NCBI RefSeq assembly: GCF_900102105.1
Contig: NZ_FNBB01000004.1
Coordinates: 310,001-374,000, forward strand
DNA: 64,000 nucleotides
Source of the DNA: Agrobacterium pusense
GTDB lineage: Bacteria; Pseudomonadota; Alphaproteobacteria; Rhizobiales; Rhizobiaceae
Direction: 5' to 3'
Shown one piece after another: positions 18,147 through 26,751 of this stretch. The notes under the pieces are model-generated. The model made no database searches and was not told the origin of the DNA. It saw only the letters and a list, made by a program, of their open reading frames with translations. Position 1 is the stretch's first letter. Each line of letters starts with the position of its first letter. Made by a program: the position numbers and the translations under genes.

Positions 18147-19175
18147 CTACTGGGTCTGGCTCGGGTGAATCTCGCTGTCGAAGCGGCTCAATAATCGACT
18201 TCGCTCTTCCGGCTGGCCGAAGGTGGCAAAGTCGTAATCCACCATCTTGATCATCGATATATCAGGTGCTGTCAGCGGCAATGTCGCCCGGGCGTTGGAC
18301 GGCACCTGGTTCTGGCCGGCTGTGGCGCCGGTTTCCTGTCCTTCAGGGCTCAGCGCAAATTCCACGAAGGTCTGCGCAAGCGCCGTATTGTGGTTGCCCT
18401 TGACAATGCTGACCGCTCCGATCTCGTAGCCGGTGCCCTCGCAGGGCGCGACGATGACCAGCGGGAAACCCTCGATCTTCTGGGTCACGGCATCATGCAT
18501 GAACGAAATCCCGATAAGAACCTCACCCCGCGCCGCTGCCTTGACGGGTGCCGAACCGACCTTGGTATAACCCACGACATTGAGGTTCAGCTTCGTCATG
18601 AAACCAAAGGCTTCTTCCTCGCCGAACAGCTGCACAAGCGTGGCGAGCATGGTGAAGGCCGTGCCGGAATAGTTCGGATTGCCGGTCAGGATATGGCCGC
18701 GATAGACGTCCTTGGCCAAATCCTTCCAGCAGGTGGGAGCGGGTAAGCTGTTTTTGGCAAGCAGTTCCGAATTATAGGCAAAACCAAGCGCGCCAGCATA
18801 AATTCCAGCCGATTTCGACCCGGACATCGCATTGAAGTTCTGCGCCCAGGGCAACAGATCCTGTTGATTGGCGGGCCGATATTCGTCCAGCAGGTCTTCG
18901 GAACCTGCCTGCAAATGTGTATCGCCGGTGCCGCCCCACCACACGTCGACTGTCGGATGGGATCGCTCGGCGCGAATCTGGTCGAGAATTTCGCCGGTGC
19001 TTTTGCGAACCATCGAAATTTCAAGTCCGGTCTTGGCTTCGAATGCCCGCTGCATGGTCACGCACCAGGCCTCATCGACGCCGCACAGGACGTTCAACTT
19101 CGGTTCGGCCATGCCATGCCCTGCGCCGCACAGCCAAAGGACCATGCTCGCCGCAAGTGCGGTCAATGCTTTCAA
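18147..19175 (-). CDS. Periplasmic binding protein, AfuA/FbpA-like, second copy
   Basis: A 342-residue paralogue of the next gene downstream; both share WW-x-GTGD, VGSAPVKAAARGE/KSGSAPVKAAARGE and APCEGTGYEIG, but identity is only moderate, so the duplication is old. The signal peptide ends HGMAEP. The start codon is TTG with GGGAGG about six bases upstream. It is first in the minus-strand operon and divergent from a two-component system. In other two-component/transport pairs a second binding protein presents ligand to the sensor kinase; that role here is inference. Confidence 0.82.
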   Translation of the reverse strand: MKALTALAASMVLWLCGAGHGMAEPKLNVLCGVDEAWCVTMQRAFEAKTGLEISMVRKSTGEILDQIRAERSHPTVDVWWGGTGDTHLQAGSEDLLDEYRPANQQDLLPWAQNFNAMSGSKSAGIYAGALGFAYNSELLAKNSLPAPTCWKDLAKDVYRGHILTGNPNYSGTAFTMLATLVQLFGEEEAFGFMTKLNLNVVGYTKVGSAPVKAAARGEVLIGISFMHDAVTQKIEGFPLVIVAPCEGTGYEIGAVSIVKGNHNTALAQTFVEFALSPEGQETGATAGQNQVPSNARATLPLTAPDISMIKMVDYDFATFGQPEERSRLLSRFDSEIHPSQTQ

Positions 19176-19189
19176 TTAAGCCTCCCTGC

Positions 19190-19209
19190 CTGGAACCTCC
19201 CCGTTCCAG
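19190..19209. promoter_or_regulatory. Inverted repeat in the divergent promoter region
   Basis: CTGGAAC and GTTCCAG separated by six bases, lying 15 bp upstream of the TTG start of the second binding-protein gene. It could be an operator or a leader hairpin; its location between the transporter and the regulator genes favours control of the former. Confidence 0.35.
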
Positions 19210-19345
19210 TCTCCATCAACAGCATGTCACATCCTGTCCGCACCGCAATCGAAGAATGGTTACCAATCTTTCACCGCACTGCCGAACAAGATTACAGATA
19301 TTACAATTATGACAGGAGAGATAACCAGCGAGCCTTTGAAGATAG

Positions 19346-19372
19346 CCGCCACCATGCCTATGATGGTGGCGG
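19346..19372 (+). promoter_or_regulatory. Leader hairpin overlapping the ribosome-binding site of the response regulator
   Basis: CCGCCACCAT (19346-19355) and ATGGTGGCGG (19363-19372) pair perfectly around a seven-base loop. The final GG of the stem is part of the GGGAGG ribosome-binding site (19371-19376) for the GTG start at 19385, so folding would partly hide that site. Confidence 0.5.
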
Positions 19373-19384
19373 GAGGAAGTTGCA

Positions 19385-20125
19385 GTGCTTAATCAGAAGG
19401 TTCGCATTCTGATCGTCGAGGACGATCCGGATATGGCCGAGCTTATCTCGGATCTCGTCGAGGCCGAGGGCTGGCTGCCCACCTGTGCGCGCTCCGCAGA
19501 GGAGGCCGACGAGATATTGGCAAAGGACAGGATGCAGCTCGTCCTCGTCGATCACAATCTGCCTGGCACGTCCGGGCGCACCTTCGCCCAGCGGCTGCGC
19601 AGCCAGATCGACATCGGCATCGTCATGGTCACCGCCGCCGGAAGTGCCGCCGACCGGGTGCTCGGCCTGGAAACCGCCGCCGACGACTACGTGGTCAAAC
19701 CCTTCGAACCAATCGAGCTCACGGCGCGGATCAAGGCCGTCTTGCGCCGGACAATTCCCTCGCTAAAACAGGAGAAGGACAGCGAGCGTGACCACGGGCG
19801 CGCGGCGCTGCGGCTTGGCGACTGGGCGATCGATCTTGATGCACGCCGCGCTGTCTGCCTCGCGGACCGCAGCCGGACACTGACGAGCGCCGAATTCGCG
19901 CTTCTGGAAATTCTTGCCGAGACGCCCAACCAGCCCGTCAGCCGTTCCCAGATTCTCGACAGGCTGGGTTCGGAGAGCGACCGTTATATCGACAGAAACG
20001 TCGACGTGCTGGTGCTGCGGCTGAGGCGCAAGATCGAGATAAACCCCGATCTGCCGCGCCATATCAAGACCCGGCGCGGCAAGGGTTACGTGCTCCACAC
20101 CGATGAGGGCGAGCCCTACCCGTGA
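19385..20125 (+). CDS. OmpR-family response regulator
   Basis: A 246-residue two-domain regulator. The receiver domain has acidic pocket residues EDD (12-14), phosphoacceptor Asp56 in LVDHNLP and the conserved Lys in VVKPFEP. The C-terminal winged helix shows LTSAEFALLEIL, RNVDVLVLRLRRKIE and TRRGKGYVL. It starts with GTG. The last bases overlap the sensor kinase start (GTGA). It is divergent from the tandem binding-protein and transporter operon, its probable target. Confidence 0.92.
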   Translation: MLNQKVRILIVEDDPDMAELISDLVEAEGWLPTCARSAEEADEILAKDRMQLVLVDHNLPGTSGRTFAQRLRSQIDIGIVMVTAAGSAADRVLGLETAADDYVVKPFEPIELTARIKAVLRRTIPSLKQEKDSERDHGRAALRLGDWAIDLDARRAVCLADRSRTLTSAEFALLEILAETPNQPVSRSQILDRLGSESDRYIDRNVDVLVLRLRRKIEINPDLPRHIKTRRGKGYVLHTDEGEPYP

Positions 20126-22230
20126 TCAGCCGCTCCTTCCTTTCCTCCATCGCCTTTCGCCTGCCCTTTGCGATCGTCTTTACCTGCGTCCTCGTCTTCA
20201 GCCTGTCCGCCATCGCGATTTACGGATTGCAGCGCGCCCGCGATGAAATGGCGGCCTATGGATTGCAGGCCTTCTCCAGTCTCGCCAAGGCCTCGCTGGT
20301 CTCGCGGCAGGTCTCCGATCTCGTCTCCAGTGCACCTTTCCTGATGAATGCCGCCTCGCCCTATCGCGTTTCCAGCGAAAGCCGCTCCGTTGTCCAGCAG
20401 GTCGATCTGCTTCTGCAGATGACAGAGCCGGGCAGCGGCGAGCGGGCAGCACGCGGCTTTGCGAGTGAGCGTATCGTTGAACTGCTGCAGCGTATCCGAG
20501 CGCAGACACTCGATCTCGCTAAGGATGCCGATGCCGCGCAGGGCCACAAGGCGGAGGCGGCAGCCGCGCTCGGCGAAATCGCCACCGGTCAGGGTATCCT
20601 CGATCCGGAGCTGCGCCGGCGGATGAATGGCATCGTACAGGCCGCGTCCGCGTCCGACAGTCTTTTTCAACTTGGCGAACTGCGCCGCCGCTATGTGGCG
20701 GAAACAACGGCGCGTCAGCAGGGTTATCCGGGCGAGCGCCTGCCCATTGCCGAGCTTCAGCCCTATGAGCGGGTTTTCGAGGCCCAGAGCCGTTACCTTC
20801 TGGAGATGTTCGCGATCCGCGCCTCGGTATCGCGCCTTCACACCGTCTCGCGCGATCTTTCGCATGTGACCGAAACGCAGGGCGACGCGGTCGCGCGCAG
20901 TCTGAACGAAGATCTTATCTCCACCTCCGATGCTCTCAACCGGCTGCTGATCATTGTCGCCGTTGCCTCGCTGTTGGTTCTCATCGTGGCGATTTTTTCG
21001 ATCCGGTCGGTGATGCGTGTCTCGCGCGGGATCGTGACGCTCTCCAACGGCATGAATGCCCTCGCCAAGGGGGAAACGGATGTCGGGCCGCCCTCCTATA
21101 CGGGTCCCGAGACGGAGCTCATCCGCCTGCTCGACGCGTTTCGCGCCTTCCACGACAGCGTCGACCGTGTCTCTCGCCTCAGGCGTACGGCCGAAGCCGC
21201 AGCGCGCACCATCCGCTCCACATTCCGCAACATGAATGAGGGAATAGCGCTGTTCGATCCGGCCGGGCGGCCTATCACCATGAACCGCCGCATCATCGAA
21301 CTTGTCGGGCGCTCCGGCTCGTCCCGAAAGCTGCCGATCCGCCGGTTCGTCGAGCCCATTCCCGAAATCGATTCGACGCTGCTGCCCTTCGATGGTGGGC
21401 ATGGGAACCTGTTGGAGCGCGCCGTGGTGCGGCATCGAACTGCCGACCAGCGGGTTATAGAAATATCGATGTCGCGCCAGCCGGATGGCGGCATCGTGCT
21501 GCTTGCCCGCGATGTGACCGCGCTAGACCGGCAGGAGGCGGAAGCAGTCAAGGCCCAGCGGCTGGACGGCATCATGCGCATGACCCACCAGGTCAGTCAC
21601 GAGGTGGGCAACATGATCGGCATCATCACCGGCAGCCTCGGCCTTCTGGAGCGAGAGGCCGGTTTCAATGACCGCCAGAACCGGCATATTGCCCGCATTC
21701 GCAAGGCAGCTGATCGCGGCCGCTCCCTGGCCAGCAGCATGCTGACCATCGGAAGCCAGCAGCCCATCCATCCAAGCTGCATTAACGTGGCCAATCTCCT
21801 GCGCGGCATGGCCGATATTCTCGAGATCGCGGTTGGCCCCAAATGCCGTATTGCACTCGATTTCGATGATGATCTTCCCGCTATCCCGCTCGACCCCGCC
21901 CTCTTCGAGCAATCCATCCTCAATCTCTGCCTCAACGCCGCGGCCGCCATGCCGGACGGCGGCCTGATTTCAATCGAGGCGGCCTGCGAGAAGGATACTC
22001 TGGCGATAACCGTCTCGGACGAGGGCATCGGCATGACGCCGGAGGCCGTGGACAAGGCCTTCGAACCCTATTTCACCACCCGGGGGGACCATGGAGGCGC
22101 AGGCCTGGGACTTGCCATGGTCTATGGTTTCGTGCGCCAGAGCGGTGGCGAAGCCCACATCCATTCAAAGCCCGGTGAGGGCGCAAGGGTACAGCTGCTT
22201 TTCCCGAGTCATGCCGGGCAGGCGAGATAA
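20122..22230 (+). CDS. Membrane sensor histidine kinase
   Basis: A 702-residue kinase. Hydrophobic segments at about 13-35 and 272-296 bound a large helical periplasmic sensor region; a HAMP-like linker and a PAS-like segment (FRNMNEGIALFDPAGRPITMN) follow. The phosphoacceptor is His493 in VSHEVGNMIG, where the usual P-L after the H-E-x-x-N is missing. The catalytic domain has NLCLNAAAAM, DEGIGM and GAGLGLAMVYG. The gene overlaps the response regulator. Signal may be the transporter ligand, directly or through one of the two binding proteins. Confidence 0.9.
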   Translation: MISRSFLSSIAFRLPFAIVFTCVLVFSLSAIAIYGLQRARDEMAAYGLQAFSSLAKASLVSRQVSDLVSSAPFLMNAASPYRVSSESRSVVQQVDLLLQMTEPGSGERAARGFASERIVELLQRIRAQTLDLAKDADAAQGHKAEAAAALGEIATGQGILDPELRRRMNGIVQAASASDSLFQLGELRRRYVAETTARQQGYPGERLPIAELQPYERVFEAQSRYLLEMFAIRASVSRLHTVSRDLSHVTETQGDAVARSLNEDLISTSDALNRLLIIVAVASLLVLIVAIFSIRSVMRVSRGIVTLSNGMNALAKGETDVGPPSYTGPETELIRLLDAFRAFHDSVDRVSRLRRTAEAAARTIRSTFRNMNEGIALFDPAGRPITMNRRIIELVGRSGSSRKLPIRRFVEPIPEIDSTLLPFDGGHGNLLERAVVRHRTADQRVIEISMSRQPDGGIVLLARDVTALDRQEAEAVKAQRLDGIMRMTHQVSHEVGNMIGIITGSLGLLEREAGFNDRQNRHIARIRKAADRGRSLASSMLTIGSQQPIHPSCINVANLLRGMADILEIAVGPKCRIALDFDDDLPAIPLDPALFEQSILNLCLNAAAAMPDGGLISIEAACEKDTLAITVSDEGIGMTPEAVDKAFEPYFTTRGDHGGAGLGLAMVYGFVRQSGGEAHIHSKPGEGARVQLLFPSHAGQAR

Positions 22231-22269
22231 CATTGCAGGATCGGGTGTCGGGGCGCTGCCGCCCGGGGA

Positions 22270-22863
22270 TCAGCCCTTGCTGATGCGCAATCCATCCAGA
22301 AAGGTCCGGAAACTCCTTACGGCCCGTTCCGACGTTGTTTCCGGATCGTCAGAATTGGCAATCCACTGGGCTGCGCTGCTGCTTGCCGCATTGATGAAAC
22401 GGGCACACGCCTCGGAATCGATATCGGCGATCGTTCCCTCCTGCTTGAGCGCATCGAGACTGCGCGAAACAGCGGAAATACAGCCATTGGCATTTGGCCA
22501 GCGGGATGGATCGCCAAGGACGGCCGGTCCATCGCGAAACATGATCCTCTGGATTTCCGGTTCAAGCGCCATACGGACATAGCCGACATTCTCCTCGACA
22601 AACCCTTCCCAACGCGTCGAGGCTCTCGAAGAAATCTCGCAAAGCCTTTTTGTCATCTCCGCGTCGATCTCGGCCACCACCGCCAGCAACAAACCCTTTT
22701 TGTCACCGAAATGATGATAGAGCGCACCACGGGTCAGCCCTGCCTCGGCGGTAAAATCATCCATGGAGGCCTCAGCATAACCAATACTGCCAAACGCCCT
22801 GCGTCCGGCAGCCAGCAGCTTTGCCCGCGTTTCAGCAATCATTTCACTGCGAGGTTTGCGCAT
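22270..22863 (-). CDS. TetR-family repressor
   Basis: A 197-residue TetR-type protein with N-terminal helix-turn-helix SMDDFTAEAGLTRGALYHHFGDKKGLLLAV (about residues 33-62) and a helical ligand-binding remainder. It is divergent from an MFS transporter gene. Three similar palindromes in the short shared promoter are its probable operators, so it should repress the pump and itself until a toxic compound binds. Confidence 0.9.
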   Translation of the reverse strand: MRKPRSEMIAETRAKLLAAGRRAFGSIGYAEASMDDFTAEAGLTRGALYHHFGDKKGLLLAVVAEIDAEMTKRLCEISSRASTRWEGFVEENVGYVRMALEPEIQRIMFRDGPAVLGDPSRWPNANGCISAVSRSLDALKQEGTIADIDSEACARFINAASSSAAQWIANSDDPETTSERAVRSFRTFLDGLRISKG

Positions 22864-22880
22864 TTTTGCTCCAGCATCTA

Positions 22881-22948
22881 CATACGTCGCGTATATTAGT
22901 TGACATACGCCGCGTATGCAATTATTTCATTCACATACGCCACGTATG
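22881..22948. promoter_or_regulatory. Three 6-3-6 palindromic operators for the TetR regulator
   Basis: CATACG-N3-CGTATR occurs at 22881-22895 (one mismatch), 22904-22918 (perfect) and 22934-22948 (perfect), with 23- and 30-bp start spacings. A TTGACA hexamer (22900-22905) overlaps the middle copy and TATTTC lies 17 bp further, so binding would block the MFS promoter. Copies also lie just upstream of the TetR start codon. Confidence 0.75.
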
Positions 22949-22983
22949 TGTGTGGTGGATACTCCCTAAACAAGGTGCATCCG

Positions 22984-24210
22984 ATGTCTAATCCATACAG
23001 AGAAATTTTCCGGGTTCCAGGCGCCAAAGGCTTTTCAGCTGCAGGTTTCTTTGCCCGCCTCCCCATCGCCATGGCGCCGATCGGCATCGTGGCCATGTTG
23101 TCGCAAACGCATGGCGAATATTGGCTGGCAGGCGCCGTATCGGCAACCTTCGCGCTGACCAATGCCGCCGTCGCGCCGCAAATCTCGCGGCTGGTGGACC
23201 GCCGGGGCCAAAGCAGCGTTCTCATCCCCGCGACCATTCTATCCGTCCTCGCCTTTGCGGCGTTGATCATCGCCACCAATCAGCGATGGCCGGCGTGGAC
23301 GCTGTTTCTTTCCGCTTTCCTCGCCGCCGCCATGCCAAGCATCCCCGCCATGATGCGGGCCCGCTGGACGGAACTATTTCGGGACCGGCCGGAACTGAAT
23401 ACGGCCTTTGCCTTCGAATCCGCGGCTGACGAACTTGTCTACATTGCGGGTGCATCGCTTTCCGTCGGGCTTGCGGTTTCGCTTTTTCCAGAAGCGGGCA
23501 TGATGATCAGCACGGCATTTCTGGCGGTCGGAACATTTGCCTTTCTTCTGCAGCGATCCACAGAACCCAAAGTGCGTCCGGTCGAGGGCGGCCGTCGGCA
23601 GCGTTCTGCAATATGGCTGCGTCCTGTACAGATCATCACGGTCGCACTCATCTTCGTCGGCTCGACTTTGGCCACCGCCGAGGTGAGCGCCGTCGCCATC
23701 ACCAAGGAACTCGGCCAGCCGGAAGCAGCCAGCCTCGTCATCGGCGTCTATGCCATTGGCTCCTTCGTCGTCGGCCTGCTTCTTGGTGCGCTCAACCCGA
23801 AAACGCCGCTGCACCGGCAATTGCTGATCGCTGTCAGCGTTCTTGCCCTGACGGCGCTGCCGCTCCTCGTCGCGGCATCCAGTGTCGCCCTGCTTGCCTT
23901 TGCCGTGTTCCTCAGCGGTGTGGCAATCTCTCCCATTTTCATCACCGCTTTCGGCCTGATTGAACGCCGGGTGCCGGAATCGATGCTGACGGAAGGCGTG
24001 ACCTGGGTCATGACCGGTATCGGTATCGGCATGGCACTGGGCGCTTTCGTCTCGGGATGGGTGATCGACAATTTCGGCCCGGACAATGGCTTCTGGGTGT
24101 CGGTCGCCGCAAGCCTTTCAACGGTGACGATCATTGGGCTTGGTCAGCGCAGCCTCTCGGCGGAGCGAAGGCATCCGGGTGGGTCTCCGGCAGCGCAGCC
24201 CGCCGAATGA
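22984..24210 (+). CDS. MFS efflux transporter
   Basis: A 408-residue, twelve-segment major facilitator resembling drug or sugar efflux proteins (short loop motif RLVDRRGQSSVLIPA). I start at MSNPYREIF, preceded by AAGGTG; an upstream reading runs through the operators. Regulated by the divergent TetR gene. The exported compound is unknown. Confidence 0.85.
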   Translation: MSNPYREIFRVPGAKGFSAAGFFARLPIAMAPIGIVAMLSQTHGEYWLAGAVSATFALTNAAVAPQISRLVDRRGQSSVLIPATILSVLAFAALIIATNQRWPAWTLFLSAFLAAAMPSIPAMMRARWTELFRDRPELNTAFAFESAADELVYIAGASLSVGLAVSLFPEAGMMISTAFLAVGTFAFLLQRSTEPKVRPVEGGRRQRSAIWLRPVQIITVALIFVGSTLATAEVSAVAITKELGQPEAASLVIGVYAIGSFVVGLLLGALNPKTPLHRQLLIAVSVLALTALPLLVAASSVALLAFAVFLSGVAISPIFITAFGLIERRVPESMLTEGVTWVMTGIGIGMALGAFVSGWVIDNFGPDNGFWVSVAASLSTVTIIGLGQRSLSAERRHPGGSPAAQPAE

Positions 24211-24269
24211 TCCGGGCTGGCGGACACTGAAACGGACGGACCGCACCGCTTCTCAAGAGTAGACGCTTC

Positions 24270-24303
24270 AAAAACGCTTCTCCGCGCAGGATATGCGGAG
24301 AAG
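24270..24303 (-). terminator. Terminator of the sugar-acid operon
   Basis: On the minus strand CTTCTCCGC and GCGGAGAAG form a perfect 9-bp stem with a nine-base loop, followed by CG and five T residues (24274-24270). It begins directly after the SDR stop codon (24304). Confidence 0.8.
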
Positions 24304-25065
24304 TCAGTAACCGCCCGTCAGGAAAATACTCTCGCCAGTCATAAAGCTGCAGGCCTGCGAAGACAGGAAGATGGCGGCGCCCACCATTTCCTCCGGCTGA
24401 CCGGCTCGTCCCATCCAGTTCAGGGTCCGGACATATTCAGCCCAGCCTTCGGGGTCTTCGTCCCGGCGATGGGCATTGCGATCCGTATCGACCAGACCGG
24501 GCGCTAGAGTGTTGAGGAGAACATTGTCCTTCGCATAGTCGCGCGCCTGACTCTGGATCAGATTATGCTGCGCAGCCTTGGTGGCGGCATAGGCGGTGAC
24601 GATGCCCTTCGGCCGCAACTGGTTGACCGAGCCGATGGAAACCACCCTTCCCCATTTTCGCGACGCCATGCGCGGCAGGATCGTCTGCAGCATGTCCACT
24701 GTCGACCCGAGATTGACAGCCAGCTGAAACGCCAGATCATCGGGCTTCAGCTCCGACAGTACCGCATTGATCTGGGCGCTCGCGTTGATGACGAGAATAT
24801 CAACCGGTGCGACCGTCTCAGCGCGCTCGACAAGATCGCGCCCGGCGCCCGGTTCGGAGAGATCACCCGCCAGCTCTTGGGCCAAGCCACCGCCGTCCGC
24901 AATGCGTTGCCGCACGGCGGTTGTCGCACCCGGCTTCACGCCATGCAGGATGACATGCGCGCCGGCCCCCGCCAGCCCTTCCGCTATGGCTGCCCCTATG
25001 CCGCGGCTGGAACCGGTGACGAGCGCCGTGCGGCCTTTCAAACCAAAGACGCTTTCAAGACGCAT
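24304..25065 (-). CDS. Short-chain dehydrogenase in sugar-acid operon
   Basis: A 253-residue SDR with TGSSRGIG near residue 17, INAS (usual NNAG motif altered), catalytic Ser in SIGSVNQ, and YAATK carrying Tyr and Lys. It is the last of nine co-directional genes, four bases after the IclR-SMP30 fusion. In such operons an SDR usually oxidises the free sugar or a 2-keto-3-deoxy acid. The substrate is not readable from sequence. Confidence 0.85.
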   Translation of the reverse strand: MRLESVFGLKGRTALVTGSSRGIGAAIAEGLAGAGAHVILHGVKPGATTAVRQRIADGGGLAQELAGDLSEPGAGRDLVERAETVAPVDILVINASAQINAVLSELKPDDLAFQLAVNLGSTVDMLQTILPRMASRKWGRVVSIGSVNQLRPKGIVTAYAATKAAQHNLIQSQARDYAKDNVLLNTLAPGLVDTDRNAHRRDEDPEGWAEYVRTLNWMGRAGQPEEMVGAAIFLSSQACSFMTGESIFLTGGY

Positions 25066-25068
25066 GAT

Positions 25069-26751
25069 TTATCCTTCGAACAGTGAAATGCGCGCGCCGG
25101 CAATTCCGGGGCGGCAGGAGAACAGGCCACCAGACAGCGGGGCGTCGGCGAGCGTGGATGCCGGCAGGCGCGTGCGGGCACTGGTGATGAAGAGCGTCGA
25201 CAGGTCCGGCCCGCCGAAGGCCACACTCGACGGGCGCGGCACCGGCATCTCGATCACCTGATCCAGCTTGCCGTTCGGAAGATAGCGGCGCACGCACCAG
25301 CCGTCCCAGATCGCACACCACACCCCGCCTTCCGCATCCACGGCGAGGCCGTCCGGACGGCCGTCGGCCACGGGAATACGGGCAAATTCGCGGCGCTGCG
25401 ACAGGGCGCCCGTCGTCGGATCACAATCATAGGCATGGATAAGGCCGGGCACCGTATCGACGAAATAGAAGGTCCTGCCATCGGGGCTCCAGCCGAGACC
25501 GTTGGAGACGACGATGCCGCCTTCCTTGCGTTCGAATGCCCCATCGGCATTGATCCGATAAAGCGCGCCGGTGGGCTTGGAGGCATCGATGCGCATCGAC
25601 CCGACCCAGATGGCACCGTCCGGCCCGCATTTGGCATCGTTCAAGCGGTTATCGCCAATGCCAGCCTCCGGGCTGACGAAGGGTGTCAGCCGGCCCGAAG
25701 TGAAGTCCAGCCATTCGACGCCATCCTGCGACGCCACCAGCAATCGCCCTCCGGAGACTGGAATGACGGCACTGACCAGCTTACCTGTCTCGCAGGTTTC
25801 GTTACGGCCGGTGGCGGGATCGAAACGATGGACGGCGGGGTGCAGAATATCCACCCAGTAGAGCGCGTTTTCGCCTTCATGCCAGACCGGGCTTTCCCCA
25901 AGCTGCGCCCCCCAGGGAAGAATGCAGCTGAGTTCGGCGCTGGGGCGTCCTGTTGCCGAACGCGGTCGTGGCCGCGAGCTGATGGCGACAGCCCCGGCGG
26001 CGCCGGTAATCCGGCGTGCAGCGGCAATCAGTTCACGCCCGGCAGGATGAATGTTGGACGCATCGAGCCGCGACGACGGCCCGAGCGCGACAAGCACACC
26101 CATCGGCGTATTGTCACGGCCCATGACGGGTGCGGCAACGGAATTCACCCCTGGCAGGTGCTCCTCATAGGAGATCGAGTAACCCCTCGCCCGCGTCAGC
26201 GTCAGATCGGCCTGAAGTGCATCGAGCGTGGTAATCGTCCGCGGCGTCTGCGCATCCAGCGTCAGCCGATCGAGCAGGGAACGGCCGACAGCAGGGTCCT
26301 GAAAGGCAAGCAGCGCCTTGCCCGGCGCGGTACAATGCAAAGGAACCCGGCGTCCCACTTCTACCCGCACGGAGAGACCGTTTGGAGAACGTTCCGCGAG
26401 ATATTGCGTCATGATGCCGTCCAGCCGGCAGAGCGCTACGGTCTCGCCCAGTTCGGCAGCCAACCTCTCGAGTTCGGGTGTCGCGGCCGATACCAGATCG
26501 AAGCTCTCCCAGACTTTGTGGGACATTTCGAGAAAGCGCTGGCCCAGAACATAGGTTCCACGCGCCTCATCCTGACGGACGAGCCCATAGGCTATGAGGG
26601 TGCGCAGGATGCGGGCGAAAGTCGGCTTGGGCAGGCCGGAGGCGCGCAACAGTTCAGCAAAACGCGGCGGCTCCGGCGCATCGGCCACCATGTCCAGCAG
26701 GGTCAACCCCTTCGCCAGCGCAGCGGTGCCGCCCGGGGTCTCGGGTTTCAT
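25069..26751 (-). CDS. IclR-type regulator fused to an SMP-30/gluconolactonase domain
   Basis: A 560-residue bifunctional protein. Residues 1-75 are an IclR winged helix (FAELLRASGLPKPTFARILRTL); about 80-258 are the IclR effector domain (CTAPGKALLAF, PGVNSVAAPV); about 285-560 form a six-bladed SMP-30 propeller with its metal ligands visible: Glu in LGESPVW, Asn in NRLNDAKCGPDG, Asn in VSNGLGWSPDG and Asp in DGRPDGLAVD. The lactonase therefore looks catalytically intact. Start at 26751 has GAAGGAGA upstream and overlaps the previous stop (ATGA). It would hydrolyse a sugar lactone and regulate the operon. Confidence 0.9.
   Translation of the reverse strand: MKPETPGGTAALAKGLTLLDMVADAPEPPRFAELLRASGLPKPTFARILRTLIAYGLVRQDEARGTYVLGQRFLEMSHKVWESFDLVSAATPELERLAAELGETVALCRLDGIMTQYLAERSPNGLSVRVEVGRRVPLHCTAPGKALLAFQDPAVGRSLLDRLTLDAQTPRTITTLDALQADLTLTRARGYSISYEEHLPGVNSVAAPVMGRDNTPMGVLVALGPSSRLDASNIHPAGRELIAAARRITGAAGAVAISSRPRPRSATGRPSAELSCILPWGAQLGESPVWHEGENALYWVDILHPAVHRFDPATGRNETCETGKLVSAVIPVSGGRLLVASQDGVEWLDFTSGRLTPFVSPEAGIGDNRLNDAKCGPDGAIWVGSMRIDASKPTGALYRINADGAFERKEGGIVVSNGLGWSPDGRTFYFVDTVPGLIHAYDCDPTTGALSQRREFARIPVADGRPDGLAVDAEGGVWCAIWDGWCVRRYLPNGKLDQVIEMPVPRPSSVAFGGPDLSTLFITSARTRLPASTLADAPLSGGLFSCRPGIAGARISLFEG

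Noticed and set aside
20116-21435. Long minus-strand open frame (439 codons) opposite the sensor kinase gene
   Set aside because: The plus strand encodes a full histidine kinase with all boxes; the antisense frame has no recognisable domain and is a by-product of high GC.
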